Positions 17,773 through 24,339 of a stretch of 64,000 bases of DNA are shown piece by piece. Under the pieces are notes generated by a model. That model saw only the letters and a list, made by a program, of their open reading frames with translations. It did not search any database and was not told the DNA's origin. Every line of letters begins with the position of its first letter. Positions within the stretch are counted from its first letter, which is position 1. Position numbers and translations under genes: made by a program. The DNA comes from an uncultured Cellulomonadaceae bacterium (GTDB lineage Bacteria; Actinomycetota; Actinomycetes; Actinomycetales; Cellulomonadaceae): positions 372,001 to 436,000 of the forward strand of contig CANLXM010000001.1 of assembly GCA_947495165.1 (NCBI GenBank), given 5' to 3'.

Positions 17773-18111
17773 ATGAAGTTCGCCATGGGGTCAGACGTCC
17801 TGACGACGCTGACCAAGAAGACATCGACGTCCGGGGAAGACCTGGGGACGCTCGTCAAGGCCCTGGCCGAGGCCGCCGAGCCCCTGCAGGGCAAGTTCAA
17901 CGGCGCCGGCCGCGCGGCCTTCGACAAGTTCAAGGGCGAGACCGACTCGATCGCGATCGAGCTCAACGCGGCCCTGAACGCCGTCCTGACCGGTATCGCC
18001 GGGATGGACCGGTCGTTCCAGGAAGGTGACCAGCAGATGGCAGACGAGACGCGCTCGACCGAGGGTGCCACGGCGTTCGACGCTGCGCGCTTCGGTTCGG
18101 TCAAGGCCTGA
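17773..18111 (+). CDS. WXG100/ESX-like small secreted protein
   Basis: Small all-helical protein of 112 residues of the ESAT-6/WXG100 type, expected to be exported by the EccC/EccD machinery as part of a helical-hairpin heterodimer. A first helix (about 8-38) and a second (about 48-85) flank a turn reading FNGAG in place of W-x-G. The tail contains FQEGDQQ, resembling a YxxxD/E export signal with Phe for Tyr. The ATG follows GAGGGGG by 5 bases; an upstream in-frame ATG would add a non-helical extension. Paired with the next gene. Confidence 0.78.
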   Translation: MKFAMGSDVLTTLTKKTSTSGEDLGTLVKALAEAAEPLQGKFNGAGRAAFDKFKGETDSIAIELNAALNAVLTGIAGMDRSFQEGDQQMADETRSTEGATAFDAARFGSVKA

Positions 18112-18124
18112 GGGGGGTCGGGGA

Positions 18125-18439
18125 ATGTCGGGGAACAACGTCGAGCGTCGCGACTACAACATCGCGGCGTCGCAGTCGGTGCAGGACAACTTCAACGCGG
18201 TCGCGTCCCAGCTCGAGACGCTGATCGACCAGCGTGACAGCGACGTCAAGGCCGCCATGGCGGACTACCAGGCCGACGGCGTGAGCGACGACTACGTCGG
18301 CAAGGAGCGGCGCTGGAACCGGGTCGCCGGTGAGGTGCGCACGATCATCCGCACGCTGCGGAGCTCGCTCGAGAAGAACGACGGCACCGCGCAGGACACC
18401 CTGTCGAAGGCCAAGGCCGCGGTCGACGCGATCGGCTGA
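18125..18439 (+). CDS. second WXG100-like small protein
   Basis: Partner-type small helical protein of 104 residues, encoded 13 bases after the first WXG100-like gene. Two long helices (about 12-48 and 60-103) are separated by ADGVSDDYVGKERRW, where a G-V-S turn occupies the position usually held by W-x-G. There is no signal peptide or membrane segment. Tandem WXG100 genes directly behind the motor gene usually encode the secreted heterodimer. The absence of a strict WXG motif makes the family call an inference from size, helicity and context. Confidence 0.74.
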   Translation: MSGNNVERRDYNIAASQSVQDNFNAVASQLETLIDQRDSDVKAAMADYQADGVSDDYVGKERRWNRVAGEVRTIIRTLRSSLEKNDGTAQDTLSKAKAAVDAIG

Positions 18440-18443
18440 CCTC

Positions 18444-18800
18444 ATGACGAGCTGGCGAATCTCGCCCGCCGGCGTGGACGACGTCCTCAAGGCGGTGGGC
18501 AGCGCCGCGGCGGTCCTGTCGGGAGCGGTCGACGGGCTGCCCGCCCACGCGGAAGCGGCGGTGGCGGGCACGGACAACTGCCCGATCATCGCTGACGCCC
18601 TGGTCGGGTTCTTCGAGCACCACTCGCCGAGCCTGACGTCGATGGGCAACCGGATCGCGAACTCCGTCGGCGGGGCGGCATCGGCGACGAGCTGGTACCT
18701 GACGGGTGACGAGCAGATGGCCGCGGCCCAGCAGGCGGGCGCGGCGGAGATCGCCGGGACGGGCACGTGGGTGCCCGAGCTCCCGGAGGGGATGGGCTGA
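18444..18800 (+). CDS. ESX-associated helical protein (DUF6507-like)
   Basis: Predicted secreted or chaperone-like helical protein of 118 residues. Its start SWRISPAGVDDVLKAVGSA resembles the DUF6507 family that accompanies type VII effectors in actinobacteria (recalled from memory). The middle has NCPIIADALVGFFEHH and the C-terminal half reads SWYLTGDEQMAAAQQAG, matching the 'Y-x3-D/E' type of type VII export signal. It starts four bases after the second WXG100-like gene and ends immediately before the large effector gene, as expected for an effector's cognate targeting partner. Confidence 0.66.
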   Translation: MTSWRISPAGVDDVLKAVGSAAAVLSGAVDGLPAHAEAAVAGTDNCPIIADALVGFFEHHSPSLTSMGNRIANSVGGAASATSWYLTGDEQMAAAQQAGAAEIAGTGTWVPELPEGMG

Positions 18801-21281
18801 GTGGACCAGTGCTACGCCGACGGGGGCATCAACCCGAGCGCGATCCCGGGGGCGAACCTCGACCCTGACGCGGTCGTGCAGGCCGCGTCCGACCTGCGGA
18901 CCGGTGGCGGCTCGGTGCGGGACGAGGGTGCCGCCACGGTCGCGGAGTGGCGCAAGATCGGGCCCTCGTACGAGGCGCCGGAGGCGTCCACGCTGCTGAC
19001 CGTGATGGACCCGGTCGAGACGACCGCGCGAGACTTCGGTGACGCCGTCGAGCGTGTTGCCGACGCGTTGGACACCTACGCCGAGACCACCCGTGCCATC
19101 AAGACGGCGCTCGACTCGGTGCGGACGGACGCGTACGCGTTCCGGCGCAAGATCGCGGGCGACCCCGAGTGGCAGTACGACCAGGACCTGGTCGACGAGA
19201 ACACCGCGCTCGTGCGCCGCGTCAACACCCAGCAGACGGCGTTGTGGGAGGCGGAGCGCACCTGCGCGAACGCGATCCGCGCCCTCTACTGCGCGGCGCC
19301 CTGGGTGGTCGACGACGGCTCCGGCTCGCCCATGGCGTACGGCGCCGCCGAGATCCCGACCGACGCAGAGACCCCCTGGGGAGGGGAGGTCTCGCGCAAG
19401 GACCACTGCCCCAAGTCCGCGGCCGTGGGCGTGAAGCGGTTCGTGTGGGACGGCTTCGTCGTGGACGGGCTCTGGGGAACGGTGCAGGGCCTCGGCATGC
19501 TCGTCGGCATCGACGGCAACGGGTGGAGCTGGGAGACCATGCGCACCTCGTGGGTGGGCATGGGCTCGCTCATCGGGTACGCCGACGGCGAGTGGTCCTG
19601 GGGCAACGCCGGCGAGGCGTGGAAGGGGCTCGGCAAGGGGCTCATCGCGTACGACACCTGGTCGGAGGACCCGGCCCGCGCGGCGGGTGGGGTGGGCTTC
19701 AACCTGCTGACCATCGTCGTGCCCGCGGGTGCGGCGGTGTCCGGGACCAAGGGTGCGGCGACGGCGGCCGGCACGTCCGGGCGCGTGGCCAACGCGTTCG
19801 CCAAGGGTGCCAAGGTCGCGGACATGGTCGACCCGGTCGCGCTGGGGATCAACGGTGCCCGGGCGGCGCTGCCGAAGCTCGGCGACATGGCCACCGGGCT
19901 GCGCCTGAGCGTGGACGGGATGATCGACGAGATCCGCACCCCGGAGATCGCCCGCCCGAGCCTCGAGGTGCCGACCACGGACCTGGACGTCCCGACCACG
20001 CGGCTGATCGACGGTGTCGACACCCCGCCGGTGCGCAACCCGGACACCCTGCCGGACAACCTGGGCGTCGGGGGCCGGCCGGACTCGGTGAGCGTCGAGG
20101 TGCCGGTGCGCGAGCCCGAGCTCGTGACGGTGGGCGACGGACCGGGCGCACCCAAGGGACCCGAGGCGCCCCAGGCGCCTGGTGGGCTGGGACAGGGCGC
20201 AGACGACCTGCTGGGGTCACCGCGCGGGCCCGAGACCACGACGCCGCAGCAGACCGCGCCCACCGGTGGCGGGGGGCCCGAGGTGCCCGGGGGGCGGGGC
20301 GACGGAACGAGCGGGCCCGGCGACGCCGGTGGGGGACCAGGACGGCCTGCGGGCGAGGGACCTGCGGCGGGCGGTGGCGTGATCGACGACGCTGTCCGGG
20401 GTGACGCCCACGGACCGTCGGAGACCGCGCCGGACGAGGTAGGAAGCGCTGAGGGGCCGGCCGAGCCGGCTCGTCCTGACGGCGACCCGGCGGGTGACCG
20501 GGACACGCCGCCGAGAGACCCGGGGACGGACGGCCCGCCCCCACGCCAGTACGGCCTCGAGAACGGGGTGGAGCACAGTACGCGCCACGCACCCGAGCAG
20601 ATCGACGTATCCACGACCGCTGAGCACAAGATCGACGCGAAGCTGGCTGACACGGCGCTGTTCGAGCGGCACGGGCTCGAGCCGTGGACGCGAGACGACC
20701 TGGTCCAGGTGGTGCTGACGCCGGTCGATGACCTGAGCGCCGCCCAGAAGATCGTGCTCCGCGAGATCGCTGACGCCCTGCCTGCGCCGTCGAAAGGCGA
20801 TGTTGTCCAGAAGGTCCTGCCCCATGACGTTGTTCGGGAGATGTTGGATCCTGCGACCGCGAACAGTGCGACGTCACGCATCTTGTCGGGGTCGATCACG
20901 CGGGTCGAGGACACGGCGATGCTCGACACCGTCCTCAAGCTTCAGGATGGGCTGCGGCTCGACTACGACGATGTGACCTTCCTGCCGCACGATGAGTCGG
21001 TGTTCGTGGTGCGGGGGGAGCTAGAGGCGGACGTCGCGGACGTTTCTCGTTTCAGTGAGATGGGCGGCACGGGCATGACCGACGGCTGGCACGATCCGTA
21101 CACCGGAAACGGGTTCTTGAAGTCCGATGGGTTGACCCCGGAGTATCGGATAGATCAGCCAAAGGACACTCCGTACGAACATGCGCCAGGGTCGGAACTC
21201 TGGGAGGTGCTGGCGGATGGGAATCAGCGGCTGGCGGCCGTATTTGATGACGGAGTGGGTTGGGTCCGGGTTGCGCGATGA
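18801..21281 (+). CDS. large type VII effector-like polymorphic toxin candidate
   Basis: An 826-residue protein with the layout of a polymorphic toxin. Residues 1-170 are helical (putative secretion and partner-binding domain). Residues 200-350 are Gly/Trp-rich with hydrophobic helices (VGFNLLTIVVPAGAAVSG). Residues 380-580 form a long Pro/Gly/Asp linker. A C-terminal module at about 582-826 looks like the toxic tip. Within it, VVRG (Arg738), GNGFLKSDG (771-779) and GSELWEVLADG (799-809) are spaced as in ADP-ribosyltransferase/TNT-like NAD-utilising toxins, but no family could be confirmed. Codon GC falls sharply in the tip. The stop overlaps the downstream immunity-like gene by ATGA. The start is GTG directly after the previous stop. 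Confidence 0.72.
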   Translation: MDQCYADGGINPSAIPGANLDPDAVVQAASDLRTGGGSVRDEGAATVAEWRKIGPSYEAPEASTLLTVMDPVETTARDFGDAVERVADALDTYAETTRAIKTALDSVRTDAYAFRRKIAGDPEWQYDQDLVDENTALVRRVNTQQTALWEAERTCANAIRALYCAAPWVVDDGSGSPMAYGAAEIPTDAETPWGGEVSRKDHCPKSAAVGVKRFVWDGFVVDGLWGTVQGLGMLVGIDGNGWSWETMRTSWVGMGSLIGYADGEWSWGNAGEAWKGLGKGLIAYDTWSEDPARAAGGVGFNLLTIVVPAGAAVSGTKGAATAAGTSGRVANAFAKGAKVADMVDPVALGINGARAALPKLGDMATGLRLSVDGMIDEIRTPEIARPSLEVPTTDLDVPTTRLIDGVDTPPVRNPDTLPDNLGVGGRPDSVSVEVPVREPELVTVGDGPGAPKGPEAPQAPGGLGQGADDLLGSPRGPETTTPQQTAPTGGGGPEVPGGRGDGTSGPGDAGGGPGRPAGEGPAAGGGVIDDAVRGDAHGPSETAPDEVGSAEGPAEPARPDGDPAGDRDTPPRDPGTDGPPPRQYGLENGVEHSTRHAPEQIDVSTTAEHKIDAKLADTALFERHGLEPWTRDDLVQVVLTPVDDLSAAQKIVLREIADALPAPSKGDVVQKVLPHDVVREMLDPATANSATSRILSGSITRVEDTAMLDTVLKLQDGLRLDYDDVTFLPHDESVFVVRGELEADVADVSRFSEMGGTGMTDGWHDPYTGNGFLKSDGLTPEYRIDQPKDTPYEHAPGSELWEVLADGNQRLAAVFDDGVGWVRVAR

Positions 21282-21760
21282 AGCAGACGGTGGATCCGGT
21301 GAATCTTCCCGCGTGGGGGCAGTTCGCGGTGTATCGCGGGAAAGAATATCCATACTCTGTTTCCTCTCGCGAAGCCGTGTGGCTCAGGATGGACCGGGCG
21401 GACTTTGATCAGTTCCCGGCTGACGACGTTCTCAAGTGGGGAGATCCTCAGTCGCGCGGCTTGGGGGTGCGGGTGCCTGCGTCGACGATCTCGCGCTTCT
21501 TCTCGCGGGGAATGCGCGCGCGGTGGTTCGGAGAGCCGGTCGGTTTTTCCGTCGTCGATACCGAGACGGTGGATATCTACTACGATCGCGATCCTCGGTT
21601 GGCGGAGCTGATGGGGTTGAAGGGCAATCAGTACGACGGCTTCCGGGCGCACGTGCCGTTCGCCGAGCTGCAGGACATCGAGGTCATCATCACGCCTCGC
21701 TCGGTCTATGACTGGTGGGGTACGGACTTCCCGGACGGGCCACCTGAGGGCGCTCGTTAG
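21278..21760 (+). CDS. immunity-like protein A (cognate of the effector)
   Basis: Protein of 160 residues overlapping the effector stop by ATGA, the classic position for a cognate immunity gene. It begins with FAVYRGKEYPYSV and ends with a block containing MRARWFGEPVGFSVVD, GLKGNQYDGF and VPFAELQDIEVI. The framework (YxG near the start, WxGxxVxVVD in the middle, VPxxEL near the end) is shared with the other immunity-like genes downstream. The last two thirds are nearly identical to the gene at 25345. No signal peptide, so it should act in the cytoplasm. Low GC relative to neighbours. Confidence 0.7.
   Translation: MKQTVDPVNLPAWGQFAVYRGKEYPYSVSSREAVWLRMDRADFDQFPADDVLKWGDPQSRGLGVRVPASTISRFFSRGMRARWFGEPVGFSVVDTETVDIYYDRDPRLAELMGLKGNQYDGFRAHVPFAELQDIEVIITPRSVYDWWGTDFPDGPPEGAR
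21462..21749 (+). repeat. 288-bp near-identical direct repeat, copy 1
   Basis: Covers the 3' two thirds of immunity-like gene A. It matches 25529-25816 with about six mismatches counted by eye, including an intact reading frame. The 5' parts of the two genes have diverged much more, giving a mosaic appearance. The copies are 4,067 bases apart in the same orientation and could recombine to delete the array. Confidence 0.9.
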
Positions 21761-21770
21761 GGTGGGGACC

Positions 21771-21869
21771 ATGTGGAGGACACATCGGAACGGTGACCAG
21801 GAATCGCCGGCGGTCTTCCAGTGGAACCGCTGGCGCGCCCCGCGTAGACAATTGTGGTGCGAAAAATGA
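21771..21869 (+). pseudogene. orphan toxin-tail fragment 1
   Basis: Tiny reading frame of 32 codons, ATG to TGA. It encodes MWRTHRNGDQESPAVF followed by W-rich residues. Position by position this aligns with the effector's C-terminal tail (ELWEVLADGNQRLAAVF) and with the tail fragment at 23270 (MWRIEPDGGQELAAVF). It looks like the last 25-30 residues of an older toxin tip left behind after replacement. Its stop overlaps the next immunity-like gene by ATGA, as the intact effector does with its own. Translation may still serve to couple expression of that gene. Confidence 0.6.
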
Positions 21870-22174
21870 GAGCCGGAAATTATGCGACTTGGCGGGAGCT
21901 CGAGTTCGGCTGCGTGAGTGTCGATGGGCCGGTCGTGCGCCTTCTGTGCCGCGGCCGCGAGCCGGACGAGGGTGGATTTGAGTGCGATCATCGCGGTGTC
22001 TGGTCCCGGCTGGTAGAGCGCGGCGAGGTGTCGCGGTTGCAGTCGGTCGAGACGTGGGCGGTCTGGCAGGGGCGACGTGTCGAAGTGCGGTATCTGCGTG
22101 GCGATATGGCATGGATCGAGCAGTGGCAGACCCCGGTGCCCGATCATCCCGCCGCGGTCGGGGACAACACGTGA
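21866..22174 (+). CDS. immunity-like protein B (C-terminally truncated)
   Basis: Short immunity-like protein of 102 residues. Its start MRAGNYATW matches the RAGKYAxYxG opening of its neighbours, and the middle (VETWAVWQGRRVEV, IEQWQTPVPDHPAA) matches them closely. It then ends abruptly with VGDNT, where relatives continue for about 30 more residues (AYAIENGLWGAKVPVEEL...). It may be a truncated, possibly inactive copy. ATG 21866 is preferred over GTG 21854 because it overlaps the toxin-tail stop by ATGA. Its own stop overlaps the next gene by GTGA. Confidence 0.66.
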   Translation: MRAGNYATWRELEFGCVSVDGPVVRLLCRGREPDEGGFECDHRGVWSRLVERGEVSRLQSVETWAVWQGRRVEVRYLRGDMAWIEQWQTPVPDHPAAVGDNT

Positions 22175-22557
22175 GGGCGGGCGGATACGCGGAGTGGCGG
22201 GGAGAGCTCTACTCGTGCGGGAGCGTGTTCAAGCCCTACGTGCTCCTCCAGGCTTGGGGAGATGCTCCTGCGGTGGGTGGCTTCGATCGTGATCACAACG
22301 GCATGTGGACACGGCTCGTCCAGCGTAGGGAGGTCACGCGGCTCGAGAAGGTGGAGACTTTTGCGGTGTGGCAGGGACGTCGGGTGGAGGTGGTCGAAGT
22401 CGACGGGGGGCGAGCGTGGATCCAGCAATGGCAGTGGCCCGTGCCGGATCATCCTGCTGCGTATGCGATCGAGAATGGGCTGTGGGGTGCGAAGGTGCCG
22501 GTCGAGGAGCTGACGGAGGTCGTGGAGACCGTGACCGAGGTGCCGATCGCTCTTTGA
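22171..22557 (+). CDS. immunity-like protein C
   Basis: Immunity-like protein of 128 residues beginning RAGGYAEWRGELYS, with GTG 22171 overlapping the preceding stop. The variable middle (residues 20-60) differs from its neighbours, while the second half is nearly identical to proteins E and F: VETFAVWQGRRVEVVEVDGG, then IQQWQWPVPDHPAAY and the end block VPVEELTEVVETVTEVP. A variable front plus conserved back suggests diversified toxin recognition on a common scaffold. Predicted cytoplasmic. Function is inferred from its position behind toxin-tail fragments. Confidence 0.68.
   Translation: MRAGGYAEWRGELYSCGSVFKPYVLLQAWGDAPAVGGFDRDHNGMWTRLVQRREVTRLEKVETFAVWQGRRVEVVEVDGGRAWIQQWQWPVPDHPAAYAIENGLWGAKVPVEELTEVVETVTEVPIAL
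22420..22557 (+). repeat. 138-bp immunity 3' repeat, copy 1
   Basis: The last 46 codons of immunity-like gene C. They match 23704-23841 and 24137-24274 closely at the nucleotide level while the 5' parts of the genes differ, suggesting gene conversion. Confidence 0.8.
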
Positions 22558-22623
22558 GGCCACGCTTCTCGGCGGCTTCTGGCATCGCTCCATGAGAACT
22601 GTTGATCGAAGGAGGTGCGCGTC

Positions 22624-22734
22624 GTGACGTTGATGCAGCACGCTGCGCCGGAGTCCGCCTACACGGGTGCGCACGATGTCCCCGACGGGGTTGGGCTGTG
22701 GCCGACCCTGGCGGACGGGGGTGGCGATCTTTGA
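22624..22734 (+). pseudogene. internally deleted toxin-tip remnant
   Basis: Reading frame of 36 codons starting GTG with GAAGGAGG 8 bases upstream. The first codons (VTLMQHA) and the leader around them match the start of the 303-residue protein at 24340. The end, GVGLWPTLADGGGDL, matches the toxin-tail motif ELWEVLADGNQRL. About 100 residues in between are missing, so this is an internally deleted copy of that gene type. It lies 20 bases before immunity-like gene D. The preceding 66 bases also resemble the leader at 24275-24339 (GGCTTCTGGCATC shared). Confidence 0.62.
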
Positions 22735-22754
22735 GAACCAGGAGGGGGTGCCCG

Positions 22755-23273
22755 TTGTCCTGTGACTCGCGCCCGTTCCGCGCCGGCAGGTATGCCTGCT
22801 TCGGGGGCGTCGAGTATCGAGCGATGTTCTCCGACCACAGCCCGAGGGGCGTCCTGGTCACCTGGAACCAGTCGCACGAGCGTGATGGCTTCTCGTGGGA
22901 AGCCGACCGGCTCGGGGGGTGCTGGAGCCGGATCATCGCGAGAGACGAGGCGGAGGAGCTGTTCGAGGTGCGCACCTGGGGCCTGTACCAGGGCGTCTAC
23001 CCGGTGCGCGTCCTCGAGTGGATGACGCGCGAGACCTTGCACGTCGCGTTGGGCGGTCCCGACGCTCCCGCGCGCTACGACCGGCTGGAGGGGCCGGCTC
23101 GTGACTCGGTGGTCGAGGGACCCGAGGGGTTCCGGCAGCAGGAGCCTGGCGGGTTGAAGCACGGCGTCGTCCGTGTGGACGAGCTAGCGGATGTCGTCGA
23201 GGAACGTCGTGAGCTCCCACGTGTCGTGCCGTCGCGCGACGACGGGCGCCGTGCGTGGAGCGCGAACCGATGA
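22755..23273 (+). CDS. immunity-like protein D (long form)
   Basis: A 172-residue immunity-like protein. It shares the frame of its neighbours (FRAGRYACFGGVEYRAMF; VRTWGLYQGVYPVRVLEW; VVRVDELADVVEE) but has an insertion of about 30 residues before the final block. TTG 22755 is chosen because GGAGGGGG sits 6 bases upstream and places RAGRYA near the N-terminus as in relatives; in-frame extension upstream runs into the toxin remnant in another frame. The C-terminal 20 residues are basic and look like an addition. The stop overlaps the next fragment by ATGA. Confidence 0.62.
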   Translation: MSCDSRPFRAGRYACFGGVEYRAMFSDHSPRGVLVTWNQSHERDGFSWEADRLGGCWSRIIARDEAEELFEVRTWGLYQGVYPVRVLEWMTRETLHVALGGPDAPARYDRLEGPARDSVVEGPEGFRQQEPGGLKHGVVRVDELADVVEERRELPRVVPSRDDGRRAWSANR

Positions 23274-23461
23274 CGTCACGGCCGTCGTCAGGTGCTGGCA
23301 TCATCGCGGCTGACAACGCCCTGGCCGGGAACAGGCACATCGACATCCCCCAGGGGGCAGAGATGTGGCGTATCGAACCAGATGGCGGGCAGGAACTGGC
23401 GGCAGTCTTCCGTGGTCACGACTGGCATGCGGTGGTCAGTGCTTCTGGCGCGGTCCAGTGA
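23270..23461 (+). CDS. orphan toxin-tail fragment 2
   Basis: A 63-residue reading frame. Its second half (IPQGAEMWRIEPDGGQELAAVF, abridged here to MWRIEPDGGQELAAVF) aligns with the effector tip (GSELWEVLADGNQRLAAVF) and with the tails of the 303- and 275-residue proteins. The first 25 residues are not recognisable. It therefore looks like the 3' end of a displaced toxin that has acquired a start codon. ATG 23270 overlaps the upstream immunity gene by ATGA and the stop overlaps the downstream one by GTGA, so it is embedded in a coupled series. It may be a non-functional relic. Confidence 0.58.
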   Translation: MTSRPSSGAGIIAADNALAGNRHIDIPQGAEMWRIEPDGGQELAAVFRGHDWHAVVSASGAVQ

Positions 23462-23841
23462 GGGCAGGCAAGTACGCGACGTATCAGGGCGCGGTCTTCA
23501 GGGCACGATTCTCTCGAGGTCCTCGTGTGCTTCTCATCGCGCCGACGGGGACAGATCTTGAGGGTTTCGCGCCCAACCTGTCGGGTCAGATGACGAAGCT
23601 GGTTTCGCTCCGTGACGTCACGCGACTTGAGGAGGTAGAGACCTATGCGGTGTGGCAGGGACGTCGGGTGGAGGTGGTCGAACTCGACGGGGGTCAAGCG
23701 TGGATTCAGCAGTGGCAGTGGCCCGTGCCCGGCCACCCGGCTGCGTATGCAATCGAGAATGGGCTCTGGGGTGCGAAGGTGCCGGTTGAGGAGCTGACGG
23801 AGGTTGTGGAGACGGTGACTGAGGTGCCGTTCGTTCTTTGA
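23458..23841 (+). CDS. immunity-like protein E
   Basis: Immunity-like protein of 127 residues beginning RAGKYATYQGAVFRARF. GTG 23458 overlaps the toxin-tail fragment's stop. The variable middle reads VLLIAPTGTDLEGFAPNLSG and the conserved second half matches genes C and F almost base for base (VETYAVWQGRRVEVVELDGG; VPVEELTEVVETVTEVP). It pairs with the tail fragment immediately upstream exactly as immunity-like gene A pairs with the intact effector, which supports a toxin-neutralising role. No membrane segment or signal peptide. Confidence 0.7.
   Translation: MRAGKYATYQGAVFRARFSRGPRVLLIAPTGTDLEGFAPNLSGQMTKLVSLRDVTRLEEVETYAVWQGRRVEVVELDGGQAWIQQWQWPVPGHPAAYAIENGLWGAKVPVEELTEVVETVTEVPFVL
23704..23841 (+). 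repeat. 138-bp immunity 3' repeat, copy 2
   Basis: The last 46 codons of immunity-like gene E, nearly identical to the ends of genes C and F. Confidence 0.8.
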
Positions 23842-23881
23842 TGCAGCACTCGTGGTACGCGATCATTGAGGACGTGGCTGT

Positions 23882-24274
23882 ATGGGAGTGAGAGCTGGGA
23901 AGTACGCGGTCTACGACGGTTTTTCCTACAGTGCGAGCTTCGCGTCCGACACGCGAGCGGTCCTCTTGTTCGCGCCAGAGGGCACCTCGCCGCCCGGATT
24001 CACGCCGACGCTCTCGGGGCGGTTCAAGATGACCGTCGACCGATCTCAAATCTCGTATCTCGAGAAGGTGGAGACTCACGCGGTGTGGCAGGGGCGGCGC
24101 GTCGAGGTCAAGCGCGTGACGGGGTCTACCGCAGTGATCCAGCAGTGGCAGTGGCCCGTGCCCGACCACCCGGCTGCGTATGCGATCGAGAATGGGCTCT
24201 GGGGCGCGAAGGTGCCGGTTGAGGAGCTGACGGAGGTTGTGGAGACGGTGACTGAGGTGCCGTCCGCTCTGTGA
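23882..24274 (+). CDS. immunity-like protein F
   Basis: Immunity-like protein of 130 residues (VRAGKYAVYDGFSYSASF; VLLFAPEGTSPPGFTPTLSG; VETHAVWQGRRVEVKRV). It shares both the opening and the nearly identical 138-bp end with genes C and E, but its middle strand is diverged (TGSTAVIQQ in place of DGGQAWIQQ). It starts 40 bases after gene E, and no convincing toxin tail lies between them. ATG 23882 is used; GTG 23888 is an alternative that would place RAGKYA at residue 2 as in the relatives. Confidence 0.68.
   Translation: MGVRAGKYAVYDGFSYSASFASDTRAVLLFAPEGTSPPGFTPTLSGRFKMTVDRSQISYLEKVETHAVWQGRRVEVKRVTGSTAVIQQWQWPVPDHPAAYAIENGLWGAKVPVEELTEVVETVTEVPSAL
24137..24274 (+). repeat. 138-bp immunity 3' repeat, copy 3
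   Basis: The last 46 codons of immunity-like gene F, nearly identical to the ends of genes C and E. Confidence 0.8.
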
Positions 24275-24339
24275 AGCCGCGCGTGGCGGTGGCTTCTGGC
24301 ATCCTCGACCAGGGCTAATGATTGAAGGAGATGCACGTC

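Noticed and set aside
23841..23891. A 16-codon ATG frame (MQHSWYAIIEDVAVWE) between immunity genes E and F
   Set aside because: ATGCAGCAC recalls the toxin-remnant start at 22636, but no tail motif follows and the match is too short to call a relic.
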